Of a stretch of 64,000 bases of DNA, positions 25,164-34,873 are shown piece by piece. This DNA is from Aquiluna sp. (GTDB taxonomy: Bacteria; Actinomycetota; Actinomycetes; Actinomycetales; Microbacteriaceae): NCBI GenBank assembly GCA_028822985.1, contig JAPKCK010000001.1:1-64000 (forward strand), written 5' to 3'. Position numbers and translations under genes: made by a program. The notes under the pieces were generated by a model. It made no database searches. It was not told the origin of the DNA and saw nothing but the letters and a program-made list of their open reading frames with translations. The stretch's first letter is position 1, and each line of letters begins with the position of its first letter.

Positions 25164-25502
25164 TTGATAACCGACAAAGTTTCTAGCTGGCTAACCATTG
25201 ATCAGGCTGCTGATCTTCTTGAGACCTCGCCTGGAAGAGTGCGCAGGCTGATAGATGAACATTTTTTGTTCACCTATCGAATCGACAAAGTGCCGATGAT
25301 CCCGGCCGATCTAATTATTGATCGTGAACCGTTGAGTAGTGTTCACGGAACTCTAATTTTGCTGAACGATTTAGGACTGACTCGAGACGAGTCAATCGTT
25401 TGGCTTTATGAGATGAATGCGGAGCTAGGGACAGAGCCGATCACCGCATTGCTCGCTGGCCACAAAGCCCCTGTTCGTAGAGCCGCCCAAGGGCTCGGCT
25501 AG
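25164..25502 (+). CDS. Rv2175c-like DNA-binding protein
   Basis: 112 residues, TTG start directly after the aroG stop. WLTIDQAADLLETSPGRVRRLIDE is a helix-turn-helix, followed by a short winged region and a C-terminal helical domain as in mycobacterial Rv2175c. There Rv2175c is a substrate of the neighbouring Ser/Thr kinase PknL; no kinase gene is next to it here and the N-terminal Thr-containing tail is short. Its targets are unknown. Confidence 0.75.
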   Translation: MITDKVSSWLTIDQAADLLETSPGRVRRLIDEHFLFTYRIDKVPMIPADLIIDREPLSSVHGTLILLNDLGLTRDESIVWLYEMNAELGTEPITALLAGHKAPVRRAAQGLG

Positions 25503-25506
25503 ACAA

Positions 25507-26607
25507 CTACTTAGCTCGATTTATTACCTGATCTGCCAATTTCGCGAGGGCGTTTCTGCCCCTGTCGCTAATTTCTAGGGCCGCCAAGGACTCAATCGAC
25601 CTGGTGGAGTGCTCAGCAATGAGCCGTTCGGTCTTCTCTAAAGCTTTAGAGTCTGAGATCGTATTTCTCATAAATTCGAGCTGCTCATCATTAATCTCTC
25701 CGGAAATTAGCAGCTCCTCGAAAATTCGGGCAACGGATTTGGGAAGAGTCTCCAGTGTGAGCGCAATCAGAACGGTGCGTTTGCCTTCTCTAAGGTCGTC
25801 TCCCGCGGGCTTTCCCGTTACTTGAGGGTCACCAAACACCCCCAGGACGTCGTCTCTTAGCTGAAAAGCTAGCCCAAGCGGAATGCCGAACTCGCTGAGC
25901 GCATTTAGAGATCCATCTTCCGCGCCAGCAAGAGCTGCACCAATTAGTAGAGGCGCTTCCAGGCTGTATTTTGCAGTTTTATACAGCATTATCCTGTTGG
26001 CTCGGGCAACCGCGGCACCATCGGTCCTCGTCGGTGCGGCATTTTCTTCCAAAACGTCTAGGTACTGACCGGCCATCACCTCAAAGCGCATTTTGCCGAA
26101 TTCATGTCTGCAGTTGGCTTCGGATTTTTCATTGGGAGCATGAAGTAGTGCTTCGCCAAAAATCTCTGAACTCCATGCCAGCATCAGGTCGCCCACAAGA
26201 ACTGAACCCGCCAAACCAAAACGCTCGGGAGACCCCACGTAGCTGTGTTGCTTGTGGAGGCTCTCAAAGCGCTTATGGATCGAAGGCGCACCTCGACGAG
26301 TGTCGGATTGATCGAGTAGGTCATCATGAACAAGTGCAGCGGCGTGGAACATCTCTAGGGCTGCGGCTACTCCGACGATCGGGGAGTCTGGGCCTAATTC
26401 CGCTCCATTTGTTTCAGAGCCCAAGGTTGAGGCGAAGGACCAATAGCAGAAAAGGGCCCTGAATCTTTTCCCACCGGAAAGTAGAGACTGAGTAAAATCT
26501 ATAAGGGGTATCAAGTCTTCGGAGATACCAGAAAGCTCGTCGCGTTTTTGATCGCAAAACGCGTCGAGTTTGTTCTGAACGAGTTCTAACAGGAAATCTT
26601 GAGCCAC
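25507..26607 (-). CDS. idsA: polyprenyl (geranylgeranyl-type) diphosphate synthase
   Basis: About 366 residues from GTG 26607; a TTG 18 codons upstream is also open. The Asp-rich motifs VHDDLLDQSD (first) and QLRDDVLGVFGD (second) bind Mg-diphosphate; GGKRFRAL is the IPP-binding segment. It elongates allylic diphosphates with isopentenyl diphosphate, feeding quinone, carotenoid or undecaprenyl lipids. The residues before the first motif include Ala-Ala at -4/-5, so a C20 or similar product is likely. A TAAGCT box about 12 bases before GTG would fit a leaderless transcript. Divergent from DUF3040. Confidence 0.88.
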   Translation of the reverse strand: MAQDFLLELVQNKLDAFCDQKRDELSGISEDLIPLIDFTQSLLSGGKRFRALFCYWSFASTLGSETNGAELGPDSPIVGVAAALEMFHAAALVHDDLLDQSDTRRGAPSIHKRFESLHKQHSYVGSPERFGLAGSVLVGDLMLAWSSEIFGEALLHAPNEKSEANCRHEFGKMRFEVMAGQYLDVLEENAAPTRTDGAAVARANRIMLYKTAKYSLEAPLLIGAALAGAEDGSLNALSEFGIPLGLAFQLRDDVLGVFGDPQVTGKPAGDDLREGKRTVLIALTLETLPKSVARIFEELLISGEINDEQLEFMRNTISDSKALEKTERLIAEHSTRSIESLAALEISDRGRNALAKLADQVINRAK

Positions 26608-26664
26608 GCGGAATAGCTTAGCGTCTGAAAGTTGTTTACAATTAGGAAGGAACGGAGTCAACCA

Positions 26665-27012
26665 ATGGCATTATCAGACCGAGAGCAAAAGCTCCTTGAA
26701 GAGATGGAACGTAATCTCATAGAGGAAGACGCTGGCTTTGCCAACCGAGTGCGCGACGTGGGTTCGTCGAACAAGGACGGTAAAAAGCTAGTGGTCGGAG
26801 TAATCACAATGCTTGTGGGCGTGGTTCTTCTTATTTCGGCGGTTTCGCTTCAGGTGGCATTTTTCGGGGTGGTCGCATTTATGGTCATGGTTATTGGCCT
26901 CGTGGTTGCAACCAGCAATTTCCGCATTCCGGGACTGGGTAAGTCCGCAAAAGCTCCTGGGGGCTCTTCATTTTTTGAGGATCGCTGGAACCAGAGATTC
27001 AACAACGACTAA
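26665..27012 (+). CDS. DUF3040 membrane protein
   Basis: ATG 26665 is preceded by GGAACGGAG and gives 115 residues beginning MALSDREQKLLEEMERNL, the signature of the actinobacterial DUF3040 family. Two close membrane helices at about 45-90 are followed by a polar tail. The gene sits directly before mraZ in most actinobacteria. Function unknown. A TACAAT box at 26638 may be its -10 element. A strong terminator follows at 27025. Confidence 0.85.
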   Translation: MALSDREQKLLEEMERNLIEEDAGFANRVRDVGSSNKDGKKLVVGVITMLVGVVLLISAVSLQVAFFGVVAFMVMVIGLVVATSNFRIPGLGKSAKAPGGSSFFEDRWNQRFNND

Positions 27013-27024
27013 TCGTTCTTTTCT

Positions 27025-27052
27025 AAAACCCCGCTAAGGCGGGGTTTTTTTA
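27025..27052 (+). terminator. intrinsic terminator after DUF3040
   Basis: AAAACCCCGC and GCGGGGTTTT pair perfectly around a TAAG loop and run into a T tract. It separates DUF3040 from the mraZ operon. Confidence 0.93.
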
Positions 27053-27102
27053 TTTAATTTATTTTGCCAAAAAAATCAAAAAGGGCTTGCCAAAATGCAT
27101 CT

Positions 27103-27129
27103 AGTGGAGCAAAGTGGAGTAAAGTGGGG
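27103..27129 (+). promoter_or_regulatory. MraZ operator (three direct repeats)
   Basis: AGTGGAG, AGTGGAG and AGTGGGG start at 27103, 27113 and 27123, a 10-bp period, followed at once by TATAAC, a likely -10 box. Three or four GTGG-type repeats spaced by 10 bp in front of mraZ are the known binding site by which MraZ autoregulates the dcw operon. Contact by MraZ is inferred from this match. Confidence 0.85.
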
Positions 27130-27155
27130 TATAACACGATGCGGAGGGAGTGTTC

Positions 27156-27587
27156 ATGCTGTTAGGTACGCACACTCCAAAGCTGGACGAAAAGGGCCGA
27201 TTAATTCTTCCCGCCAAATTCCGAAGCGAATTGGATGAAGGCGTAGTAATAACAAAGGGTCAAGAGCACTGCCTCTACATTTTTTCGGCAAAAGAATTTC
27301 AGGAAGTCCACGAGAAGATTCGTCAAGCGCCAGTCACATCCGAAGAAGCGCGCCGTTATCTGCGTGTTTTTCTGTCAGGGGCCACTGACGAGTCACCTGA
27401 CAAGCAGGGCAGAGTTCTTCTCCCGCAACTACTCAGAGACTATGCGTCACTCACCAAGGAACTAGTAATCATCGGCGTTGGCTCCAGGGCTGAAATCTGG
27501 GACGCGCAGGCGTGGCATTCCTACCTCAAGAGCAATGAGGAATCTTTTGCTCAGCAGGCGAAGGAGGTGATTCCGGGACTGTTCTAA
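27156..27587 (+). CDS. mraZ: transcriptional regulator MraZ
   Basis: 143 residues with two AbrB-like repeats: [20 protein letters not shown] and the second at about 75-120 ending [18 protein letters not shown] 27156 is chosen over GTG 27150 because GGAGGG is eight bases away from the former and the family starts at this Met. It forms a ring that binds its own operator and represses or tunes the dcw operon. First gene of the cluster. Confidence 0.96.
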   Translation: MLLGTHTPKLDEKGRLILPAKFRSELDEGVVITKGQEHCLYIFSAKEFQEVHEKIRQAPVTSEEARRYLRVFLSGATDESPDKQGRVLLPQLLRDYASLTKELVIIGVGSRAEIWDAQAWHSYLKSNEESFAQQAKEVIPGLF

Positions 27588-27702
27588 TTTCCTGCACTTT
27601 GTTCCTTGGCCGTACCGGCTTACTTCCCCTAAGTCGGACCTACGAAAACCAAGCTCGTAGACGGACAAGGATCAAGGTGTAGGAAATGATTCCCCATAAA
27701 AG

Positions 27703-28662
27703 ATGAATCATTCAACCTCAGATCTTCACCGCCCAGTAATGCTCCAACGTTGCATGGAGCTTCTAAGACCGGGAATCACCGGAGACTCAGCCGTTGTAAT
27801 TGACTGCACTCTCGGTCTCGGTGGTCACACCGAGGCACTCCTGAAAGAGCACGACAACCTGACCGTGATTGGTATCGACAGGGATCCGGCAGCATTGGAA
27901 CTAGCGACAGCGCGTTTGGAACCTTTTGGCACCCGGTTTATCCCCGCTGCCGCCACCTACGATGAGATCAGCGAGGTGATAGCTGAGCTGGACTTGACTT
28001 CTGTCCAGGGCATCTTGATGGACTTGGGTGTCAGTTCAATGCAGCTCGACGAAGCCGACCGCGGGTTTTCGTATGCGCAGGATGCGCCCTTAGACATGAG
28101 AATGAACCAAAACCTGGGTCAAACCGCCGCGGATTTGATTGCAAAGCTCGGCGAAAAGGAACTCACTAAAATTTTCCGAGACTACGGCGAGGAGCGGTTT
28201 GCTCCACTAATTGCCAAACGGGTCGTTGCCGAACGCGAAGTCTCAGACATTCTTACAAGTGCTGACTTGAACAAAATCGTCACCGCCGTAGTTCCAATGG
28301 CACCAGGTCGGGCAACTGGTCACCCAGCGAAGCGGATTTACCAAGCGCTGCGAATCGCAGTAAATAGCGAGCTTTCTGGTCTCGAGTCGGCATTGCCGCA
28401 GGCCATTGATGCCCTCGCAGTTGGGGCAAGGCTGGTCGTCATGTCCTACCACTCGCTTGAAGACGGCATTACGAAGCGCGCCATGCAGCAAGCGGCGGTC
28501 TCTTCGACGCCAATCGGAATGCCCATGCAGCTACCTGGGACCTCTCCGGCTCTAAAGGTCATCACTCGCGGTGTAGAGCGAGCAACGGAGCTAGAACTTT
28601 CTCAAAACCCAAGGGCTGCTTCCGCGAGGCTGCGGGCCGCCCAAAAACTGGAGGTCTTCTAG
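27703..28662 (+). CDS. rsmH: 16S rRNA (cytosine(1402)-N(4))-methyltransferase
   Basis: 319 residues. SAM-binding site VVIDCTLGLGGHTEALL, GILMDLGVSSMQLD and the C-terminal VVMSYHSLEDGITKR are family hallmarks. It methylates C1402 of 16S rRNA. The 115-base gap before it includes a small inverted repeat (CTACGA/TCGTAG) and no gene. ftsL starts on the last base of its stop. Confidence 0.95.
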   Translation: MNHSTSDLHRPVMLQRCMELLRPGITGDSAVVIDCTLGLGGHTEALLKEHDNLTVIGIDRDPAALELATARLEPFGTRFIPAAATYDEISEVIAELDLTSVQGILMDLGVSSMQLDEADRGFSYAQDAPLDMRMNQNLGQTAADLIAKLGEKELTKIFRDYGEERFAPLIAKRVVAEREVSDILTSADLNKIVTAVVPMAPGRATGHPAKRIYQALRIAVNSELSGLESALPQAIDALAVGARLVVMSYHSLEDGITKRAMQQAAVSSTPIGMPMQLPGTSPALKVITRGVERATELELSQNPRAASARLRAAQKLEVF

Positions 28663-29180
28663 TGAGCATTTATATGGTGTCAGAAAACGATGCCAAAAAG
28701 CTAAAGCCGAGCCTAACAGCCGGGCTTATTTTTGTGCTGGGAATTGTCGCGGTTCTCATCGGACAAATTTCTCTCAACATGGTTCTCACTCAAGACGCTT
28801 ACCAACTGCGGTCTCTCACGCTTGAGAAGCGAAACTTAGCTACTGATGTGCAGATTATTCAGGAGGAAGTCTCATCGCTGTCGTCTCCGCAGAACCTTGC
28901 TGATGCCGCAAATATGCTGGGCATGGTTGCGAACCCGGCGTCGGTAATGATTGATATTTACAACGACAAGATATTCGGCGAACCGGCTCCGGCTCGCGCC
29001 GATGGCTCGGCAGTTGCAAGTGCAAATCTGGTTGCTAACTCGGCATTAGGAACAGTTTCTGAGTTTTCTATGGCTACCGTCGCAGATGGAGACCTTGAGG
29101 TGAGTGTTGAAACCGCGAATTTGGCCAGTTCTGGCCTAGTTTGGCAGTCTGGGCTAATACCGGCGTCACCAACCAGATAG
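28662..29180 (+). CDS. ftsL: FtsL-like cell division protein
   Basis: 172 residues with a short cytoplasmic start, one membrane helix (about 18-40) and a periplasmic-side coiled-coil (LRSLTLEKRNLATDVQIIQEEVSSL). It lies between rsmH and ftsI, the fixed place of ftsL. The C-terminal 70 residues are Ala/Ser-rich and disordered, longer than the usual protein. Assigned by position, topology and coiled coil since FtsL sequences are poorly conserved. It links FtsQ to FtsW/FtsI. Confidence 0.8.
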   Translation: MSIYMVSENDAKKLKPSLTAGLIFVLGIVAVLIGQISLNMVLTQDAYQLRSLTLEKRNLATDVQIIQEEVSSLSSPQNLADAANMLGMVANPASVMIDIYNDKIFGEPAPARADGSAVASANLVANSALGTVSEFSMATVADGDLEVSVETANLASSGLVWQSGLIPASPTR

Positions 29181-29187
29181 GGCCAAC

Positions 29188-30966
29188 ATGGGAACTCACT
29201 CTTCGTTGAGCCGACGCCTAGGCGCCTTTGCAGTGCTTCTGTTCTTGATGGTTGCCGTACTTGGGTTTCGCTTAGTCGATTTTCAAGTAGTAAGAGCGGC
29301 GGAGATTCAAGAACAGTCTCTCGAGACCAGAAAAATTACCCAAACCATTTCTTCACTACGCGGTGACATCCTTGACTCTTCCGGTCAGGTGCTGGCTAAA
29401 ACTGTGTTTCGATACGACGTGAATGTCGCTCCGAAGAGTGTTGGTCCGGTATTTCAGACCATAGATGGAGTGAGAACCGAGCGTTCGGTAGATGAAATCG
29501 CCATGGACTTGTCTCAACTGCTCGGGGTCAACTACGGGGAGCTTGTGCTAAAGCTAGACGGCGATTCCGAGTATGCAAATCTCGCCAAGACTGTGAATGC
29601 TGAAATATACAACGCGATTCGGGACATGAGTGTCCCGTGGGTCTTTTTCGATCAGTTCGAGGATCGCCTTTACCCAATGGGGGCGGTAGCTGGGAACATT
29701 CTTGGGTTCGTCGGCAGCGATGGTGCGCCTTTGGCCGGTCTTGAGCGCCAATACAATACCTGCCTTGCGGGTATTGATGGCCAGGAAACCTTTGAACGAA
29801 GTGCCGAAGGAGTCCCTATTCCTTCTTCGAACCGGACTGCTCAGCCGACCGAAAACGGCGGAGCGCTGAACTTGACTATTGATGCGAATCTTCAATTCTT
29901 TGCCCAGCAGGTTTTGGCCGACACGGTTAATAAACTTTCGGCAGAGTGGGCATCTGCGATCGTGCTGGATGTGAAGACAGGGAAGATACTTGCCGCCGCT
30001 GAAGCACCAACTGTCGACCCCAATGATCCTGCCGCTGTAGATAGCTCCGACCGTGGTTCAAGAATCTTTCAGGCGGCTTTTGAGCCTGGCAGCATCATGA
30101 AGGCACTAAGCGCCGCGATGGTGTTGGATTCCGGAACTGCAGATGAATACGACACTGTGAATGCACCGGACCGGATGCAGTTGGATTTCGATAATGAGTA
30201 CATCAAGGACAGCTTTTCGCACGAGGATTTCACGCTCAGCCTCGCGGGTGTGCTTCGCTACTCGTCAAATACCGGCATGACTAATTTTGCAAGTCAGATA
30301 GACAGAGAAATCAGACATGACTACCTGCAAAAATTCGGCTTTGGAGCTGTCAGTTCTCTGATGTTCGAGGGCGAGAGCTCCGGGATCTTGCATCCTGCGT
30401 CCGAGTGGGATGAAATGACCAACTTAGTGACCACATTCGGGCAGGGGATCTCTGTAACCAGCTTGCAGATGGCATACGCCTATCAGGCAATTGCGAACGG
30501 GGGAGTGAGGCTTGACCCGCTTTTGGTTGAAAGCTGCCTAAACGAAGACGGAACTGTCGCTTACAAGCCCACTCAACAAGCCACCAGGGTTGTTTCGACC
30601 GCCAGTGCAAACCTAGATTTAGAGCTTATGGAAAAGGTAGTCGAGTTTGGCGGAGTCGGTAAGACGGCAGCCATACCGGGATACCGAGTCGCGGGCAAGA
30701 CTGGCACGGCACAGCTAAAAGATGGTTCCGGCTACGGCGAAGAATACGCAATCTCCTTCTACGGGATTGCGCCCGCGGAAGACCCCAAATTTGTAGTCGG
30801 CATCACCATCTATAAACCAGAGGGTGTTTCAAACTCCTCTCAGGCAACCCCGCCCTTTAAGGCAATAATGCAGCAGGCGCTAAAGCACTATCGCATACCT
30901 CCTTCGACTACTGAATCCAGGAGTGTTCCATCTAATAAATACGGTGAAGTAGATGAGAACGACTAG
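29188..30966 (+). CDS. ftsI: penicillin-binding protein FtsI (division transpeptidase)
   Basis: 592 residues: N-terminal membrane anchor at about 10-30, dimerisation domain, then a transpeptidase domain with SIMK (catalytic Ser302), SSN (359-361) and KTGTAQ (Lys504). It cross-links septal peptidoglycan together with FtsW. ATG 29188 lies eight bases after ftsL. Its last 14 bases overlap murE, implying coupled translation. Confidence 0.95.
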   Translation: MGTHSSLSRRLGAFAVLLFLMVAVLGFRLVDFQVVRAAEIQEQSLETRKITQTISSLRGDILDSSGQVLAKTVFRYDVNVAPKSVGPVFQTIDGVRTERSVDEIAMDLSQLLGVNYGELVLKLDGDSEYANLAKTVNAEIYNAIRDMSVPWVFFDQFEDRLYPMGAVAGNILGFVGSDGAPLAGLERQYNTCLAGIDGQETFERSAEGVPIPSSNRTAQPTENGGALNLTIDANLQFFAQQVLADTVNKLSAEWASAIVLDVKTGKILAAAEAPTVDPNDPAAVDSSDRGSRIFQAAFEPGSIMKALSAAMVLDSGTADEYDTVNAPDRMQLDFDNEYIKDSFSHEDFTLSLAGVLRYSSNTGMTNFASQIDREIRHDYLQKFGFGAVSSLMFEGESSGILHPASEWDEMTNLVTTFGQGISVTSLQMAYAYQAIANGGVRLDPLLVESCLNEDGTVAYKPTQQATRVVSTASANLDLELMEKVVEFGGVGKTAAIPGYRVAGKTGTAQLKDGSGYGEEYAISFYGIAPAEDPKFVVGITIYKPEGVSNSSQATPPFKAIMQQALKHYRIPPSTTESRSVPSNKYGEVDEND

Positions 30967-32386
30967 TGAAATAGCGGAGGCATTTGGCTTAGGGGTGCTC
31001 AGCGCCGATCAAGTCAACATCATTTCGGTTGCTATCAGCTCTCTCGATGTTGTACCAGGCTCGCTGTTCATAGCGGTGCAGGGAGAAAAATCTCATGGCA
31101 TCGATTTTCTATCCGCAGCGATAGCCGCGGGTGCCTCGGCGGTCTTGAGCGACCGAGAGATTCAAGCGGATATTCCGGTTTTACTTCATCCGGAACCGAG
31201 GTCGATCGCGGGTGCCGTATCGGCCTTCGTTATGGGCACGATGGATCTGGGCCTTCAGGTCTTCGGAGTAACTGGCACAAATGGTAAAACCTCAACGGCT
31301 TTTTATCTTCATCAGCTGCTTCTTCAAATGGGAGTGAAAGCAGGGCTCTCGTCTTCTGCGTTTACTCAAATTGATAGTCACAGAGCTGAGAGTGCCTTGA
31401 CTACGCCGGAGGCACCTCGCCTTCACCGTTTGCTTTCGGAGATGGCCGATTCTGGGGCAAAGGCTGCGGTCGTGGAGGTGTCGGCTCAGGCATTGGTTAG
31501 AAACAGAGTTGATGGCTTAGTTTTTGACGTGGCGGGCTTTACTAACCTCACCAGGGACCACCTCGATGAGTTCGGCTCAATGGCGAATTATTTATCCGCC
31601 AAAGCATCGCTATTTACGCAAAAGTTCTCAAGACGTTCGGTGATAAACGTAGAGGACCGCTTCGGTCAGCAAATGCTCGAGCTTGCTCGCGAGCAATCAC
31701 CGGAACAAACGGTTAGCATCGGCCACGATCAGGACTACAGCTTTGAGCAAACCCCTACCGGTATCAAAATAACGGGTAAACAAGAGCTGTTCTTGGCCCG
31801 CAACCCTGGTCCGCTTATGGCCAAGAACCTTGCGCTCGCTGCAATAATGCTTATAGAGGCGGGCTACGGACCCAGAGCAATTGCCGCCGCGGCACTTGAG
31901 ATCGAAACTGTAGTGCCGGGTCGTCTCGACTTAGTGAGTGATACCGAACCGCACATCTACATTGACTACGCTCACACACCTCAGGCGGTCGAATTGGCTG
32001 CAAAGGATTTACGTGACAAATATCCCCAAGTGCTAATTATGCTTGGAGCCTCTGGTGACAGAGATTCTGGAAAACGGATCGAAATGGGCAGAGCTGCCGC
32101 CAAATTTGCAAGCCACATCGTCGTAACTGACCAGCACCCAAGAGGCGAGGATCCCGCGTTAATAAGGGCAGCGCTCATGGCCGGAATTTTGGAGACGCGG
32201 ACCGAGAGCTTCATTTCAGAGATCGACGACCCAGCTCTTGCAGTCTCAACGGCCGTTGATCTTGTCGGTGTCGGCGGGGCAATACTTTGGTGCGGTCCGG
32301 GTCACTTAAAGTATCGCGAGATAAAGGGGAAGAAGCTTCCCTTTGACGCTCACCTTGAAGCAAGAAAGGCACTGAACCTTGATTGA
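30953..32386 (+). CDS. murE: UDP-MurNAc-L-Ala-D-Glu--diamino acid ligase
   Basis: 477 residues of the Mur ligase fold: ATP motif [12 protein letters not shown], central domain with FTNLTRDHLDEFG, C-terminal domain with YAHTP. It adds the third amino acid of the stem peptide in the cytoplasm. The specificity loop reads DQHPRGEDP (residues 393-401) where meso-diaminopimelate enzymes have DDNPR-x-E: Arg and Glu are kept but D-N is replaced by Q-H. This suggests another diamino acid such as lysine, ornithine or diaminobutyrate, in line with the B-type walls of Microbacteriaceae. murF overlaps by eight bases. Confidence 0.95.
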   Translation: MRTTSEIAEAFGLGVLSADQVNIISVAISSLDVVPGSLFIAVQGEKSHGIDFLSAAIAAGASAVLSDREIQADIPVLLHPEPRSIAGAVSAFVMGTMDLGLQVFGVTGTNGKTSTAFYLHQLLLQMGVKAGLSSSAFTQIDSHRAESALTTPEAPRLHRLLSEMADSGAKAAVVEVSAQALVRNRVDGLVFDVAGFTNLTRDHLDEFGSMANYLSAKASLFTQKFSRRSVINVEDRFGQQMLELAREQSPEQTVSIGHDQDYSFEQTPTGIKITGKQELFLARNPGPLMAKNLALAAIMLIEAGYGPRAIAAAALEIETVVPGRLDLVSDTEPHIYIDYAHTPQAVELAAKDLRDKYPQVLIMLGASGDRDSGKRIEMGRAAAKFASHIVVTDQHPRGEDPALIRAALMAGILETRTESFISEIDDPALAVSTAVDLVGVGGAILWCGPGHLKYREIKGKKLPFDAHLEARKALNLD

Positions 32387-33773
32387 ATTGACCCTTGCCG
32401 AAGTAGCGTCGGCGGTGAATGGCCAAATTTATCGCGGGGAGCCGTCGTCAGTTGTTTCCGGGCTATCAAGCACGGATTCCAGAGAGATTTCATCGGGGGA
32501 TATTTTCTTTGCCAAGCTTGGAGCGAACGACAATGGTCATCGCTTTTTAGCCGAGGTTTCCTCTATGGGCGCAGCACTTGCGGTTGTTTCTGAGCCTTCT
32601 GATTCCGCAAAGATTGATCAGATAGTTGTTGAGGACACCGTCGAGGCGCTGAGTGCGCTGGCGGCGGATGTGCTTGCTAGGGTCCGATCTCGTTCATCTT
32701 TGACGGTCATAGGTATCACTGGGTCAAATGGAAAGACTTCCACTAAAAACATGCTTGCCGAGATCTTGAAGCCGGTCGCGCCAACTGTCGCGCCAAAGGG
32801 GTCGTATAACAACAAGGTTGGCCTTCCAACCACGGTCTTGCGAATTGATTTTGACACTCGTTACTTAGTACTTGAGTACGGGGCTGCCGGACCTGGCTCT
32901 ATTTCTAAGCTTGCAGAATGGTCCAAACCTGACCTCTCAGTGATACTAAAAGTCGGCCTGGCTCATGCCGGCGTTTTCGGTGGAATAGAGGAGACCGCCA
33001 AAATCAAGGCAGAGTTGGTCCAACACACTTCGAAACATGTGGTTTTGAATTTTGATGATCCGATTGTCAGGGATTATCGGCCTGCAGCGGGTGTAAGTTT
33101 CTCCGGTTTCGGCTTTGATTCTTCGGCCAACACTCGAATCACTGATACCGAGATATCACTCGAGGGCACGGTCGTAAATCTTCAAATCGGAAAGTCCGAT
33201 TCGGAAGTGCTTCGACTCAACATCTTGGGCGAACACCAGGCGATGAACGCTGCTGCTGCCCTAGAGGTTTCGGAATTGCTCGGGTTAGACCGCGTGCAAA
33301 GCTTTGAGGCCCTCGAGAAAATGGAACTTGCTGAGCGCTGGCGAATGCAACTCACGAGGACTCTCGAGGACGTATACGTGATAAACGATGCCTACAACGC
33401 GTCGCCGGACTCCATGCGGGCCGCTCTTCAAACCCTTGCGACTATCGGTCGTCGAGGGCATCGAACTCTAGCCGTCCTGGGGTCAATGGCGGAGCTTGGT
33501 GAAATTTCTGACCAGGAGCACCGCAGTCTTGGCTTGTTGCTGGTTCGATACAACATTGACAAGCTAATCGTCGTTGGTCAGGACGCCAAAATCCTGCATC
33601 TATCGGCAACAGCAGAAGGGAGCTGGGATGGCGAATCTGCATTTTACGGCTCGGTCGAGGCTGCTTTGCCGGCGATTCGTGGAATGCTATTGCCAGGAGA
33701 CGTGGTCTTGGTGAAATCCAGCAACGTGTCTGGACTTAGATTTTTGGGCGATGATTTGGCGGGTGTCACATGA
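32379..33773 (+). CDS. murF: UDP-MurNAc-tripeptide--D-Ala-D-Ala ligase
   Basis: 464 residues, TTG start inside mur[16 protein letters not shown] binds [26 protein letters not shown] and the C-terminal LGSMAELG are MurF hallmarks. It completes the pentapeptide in the cytoplasm. Overlaps mraY by four bases. Confidence 0.95.
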   Translation: MIELTLAEVASAVNGQIYRGEPSSVVSGLSSTDSREISSGDIFFAKLGANDNGHRFLAEVSSMGAALAVVSEPSDSAKIDQIVVEDTVEALSALAADVLARVRSRSSLTVIGITGSNGKTSTKNMLAEILKPVAPTVAPKGSYNNKVGLPTTVLRIDFDTRYLVLEYGAAGPGSISKLAEWSKPDLSVILKVGLAHAGVFGGIEETAKIKAELVQHTSKHVVLNFDDPIVRDYRPAAGVSFSGFGFDSSANTRITDTEISLEGTVVNLQIGKSDSEVLRLNILGEHQAMNAAAALEVSELLGLDRVQSFEALEKMELAERWRMQLTRTLEDVYVINDAYNASPDSMRAALQTLATIGRRGHRTLAVLGSMAELGEISDQEHRSLGLLLVRYNIDKLIVVGQDAKILHLSATAEGSWDGESAFYGSVEAALPAIRGMLLPGDVVLVKSSNVSGLRFLGDDLAGVT

Positions 33774-34873
33774 GAGCACTGCTAGCCGCCGGTGGTATTT
33801 CGCTATTCATCTCACTCTTTGCGACCCCAGCTTTTATCGCGTTATTTAGGTCACTCAATTGGGGTCAATTCATACGCGACGATGGCCCTGAAGCTCATCA
33901 CACTAAACGCGGCACTCCAACAATGGGCGGCATAGTTATTTTGTTCGCGGCAATTGCCGGATATTTCACTGCGAAGTTGATAAATGGCGAGACGCCCTCT
34001 GCTTCGGCTTTATTGGTTCTTTTTATGATGGTTGGTTTAGGCCTCATCGGTTTCATTGACGATTACCTAAAGGTAAAGAATCAGCGCAGCCTAGGGCTGG
34101 GCGGCTGGGCGAAGATTGCTGGACAGGGGATTGTTGCAGTGGCATTTGCAATACTGGCCCTCCAGTTTCCAGATGAAAAGGGCTTGACTCCCGCCTCAAC
34201 ATCAATCTCACTCTTTCGAGATCTGCCGTTGGACTTGTTTTTTTGGGGCAGCTTCATCGGGATGGTCCTTTTCATCGGGTGGGTTTATCTGCTTGTCGCC
34301 TCAGCCTCGAACGGCGTGAACATTGCCGATGGCCTCGACGGACTTGCTTCGGGATCCCTGGTTATTTCGATGGGCGCCTATGTTGTAATCGGCTTTTGGC
34401 AATTCAACCAAAGCTGCGCAACCGTGACTCAGAACCTCGCATCCTGCTATCAAGTTCGTGACCCACTGGACCTGGCGGTGGTAGCCACTGCCATAGTGGG
34501 CGCCTGCATCGGTTTTCTTTGGTGGAACACCTCACCAGCTCAGATTTTCATGGGGGATACCGGTTCGTTGGGGCTCGGTGGAGGCCTGGCGGCTCTCGCC
34601 ATTGTGTCTAGAACCGAGCTGCTGTTGGTTCTAATCGGTGGAATCTTCGTGATAGTCACTGGTTCCGTGGTTATTCAAAGAGTGTTTTTCAAAATAACCA
34701 AGAAGCGAACCGGGGTGGGTAGGAGGGTCTTTCTAATGTCCCCTTTGCATCATCATTTTGAGCTCAAGGGTTGGGCAGAAATCACAGTGGTAGTTAGGTT
34801 CTGGATAATCGGGGCACTTTGCGTGGTCTCTGGAGTGGGCCTGTTTTACTTTGAATGGATCTACGGAATATGA
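33770..34873 (+). CDS. mraY: phospho-MurNAc-pentapeptide transferase
   Basis: 367 residues with about ten membrane helices. [12 protein letters not shown] near the start, the catalytic Asp pair in [33 protein letters not shown] and the cytoplasmic loop [12 protein letters not shown] are diagnostic. It forms lipid I from undecaprenyl phosphate. murD begins 19 bases before its stop. Confidence 0.96.
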   Translation: MRALLAAGGISLFISLFATPAFIALFRSLNWGQFIRDDGPEAHHTKRGTPTMGGIVILFAAIAGYFTAKLINGETPSASALLVLFMMVGLGLIGFIDDYLKVKNQRSLGLGGWAKIAGQGIVAVAFAILALQFPDEKGLTPASTSISLFRDLPLDLFFWGSFIGMVLFIGWVYLLVASASNGVNIADGLDGLASGSLVISMGAYVVIGFWQFNQSCATVTQNLASCYQVRDPLDLAVVATAIVGACIGFLWWNTSPAQIFMGDTGSLGLGGGLAALAIVSRTELLLVLIGGIFVIVTGSVVIQRVFFKITKKRTGVGRRVFLMSPLHHHFELKGWAEITVVVRFWIIGALCVVSGVGLFYFEWIYGI

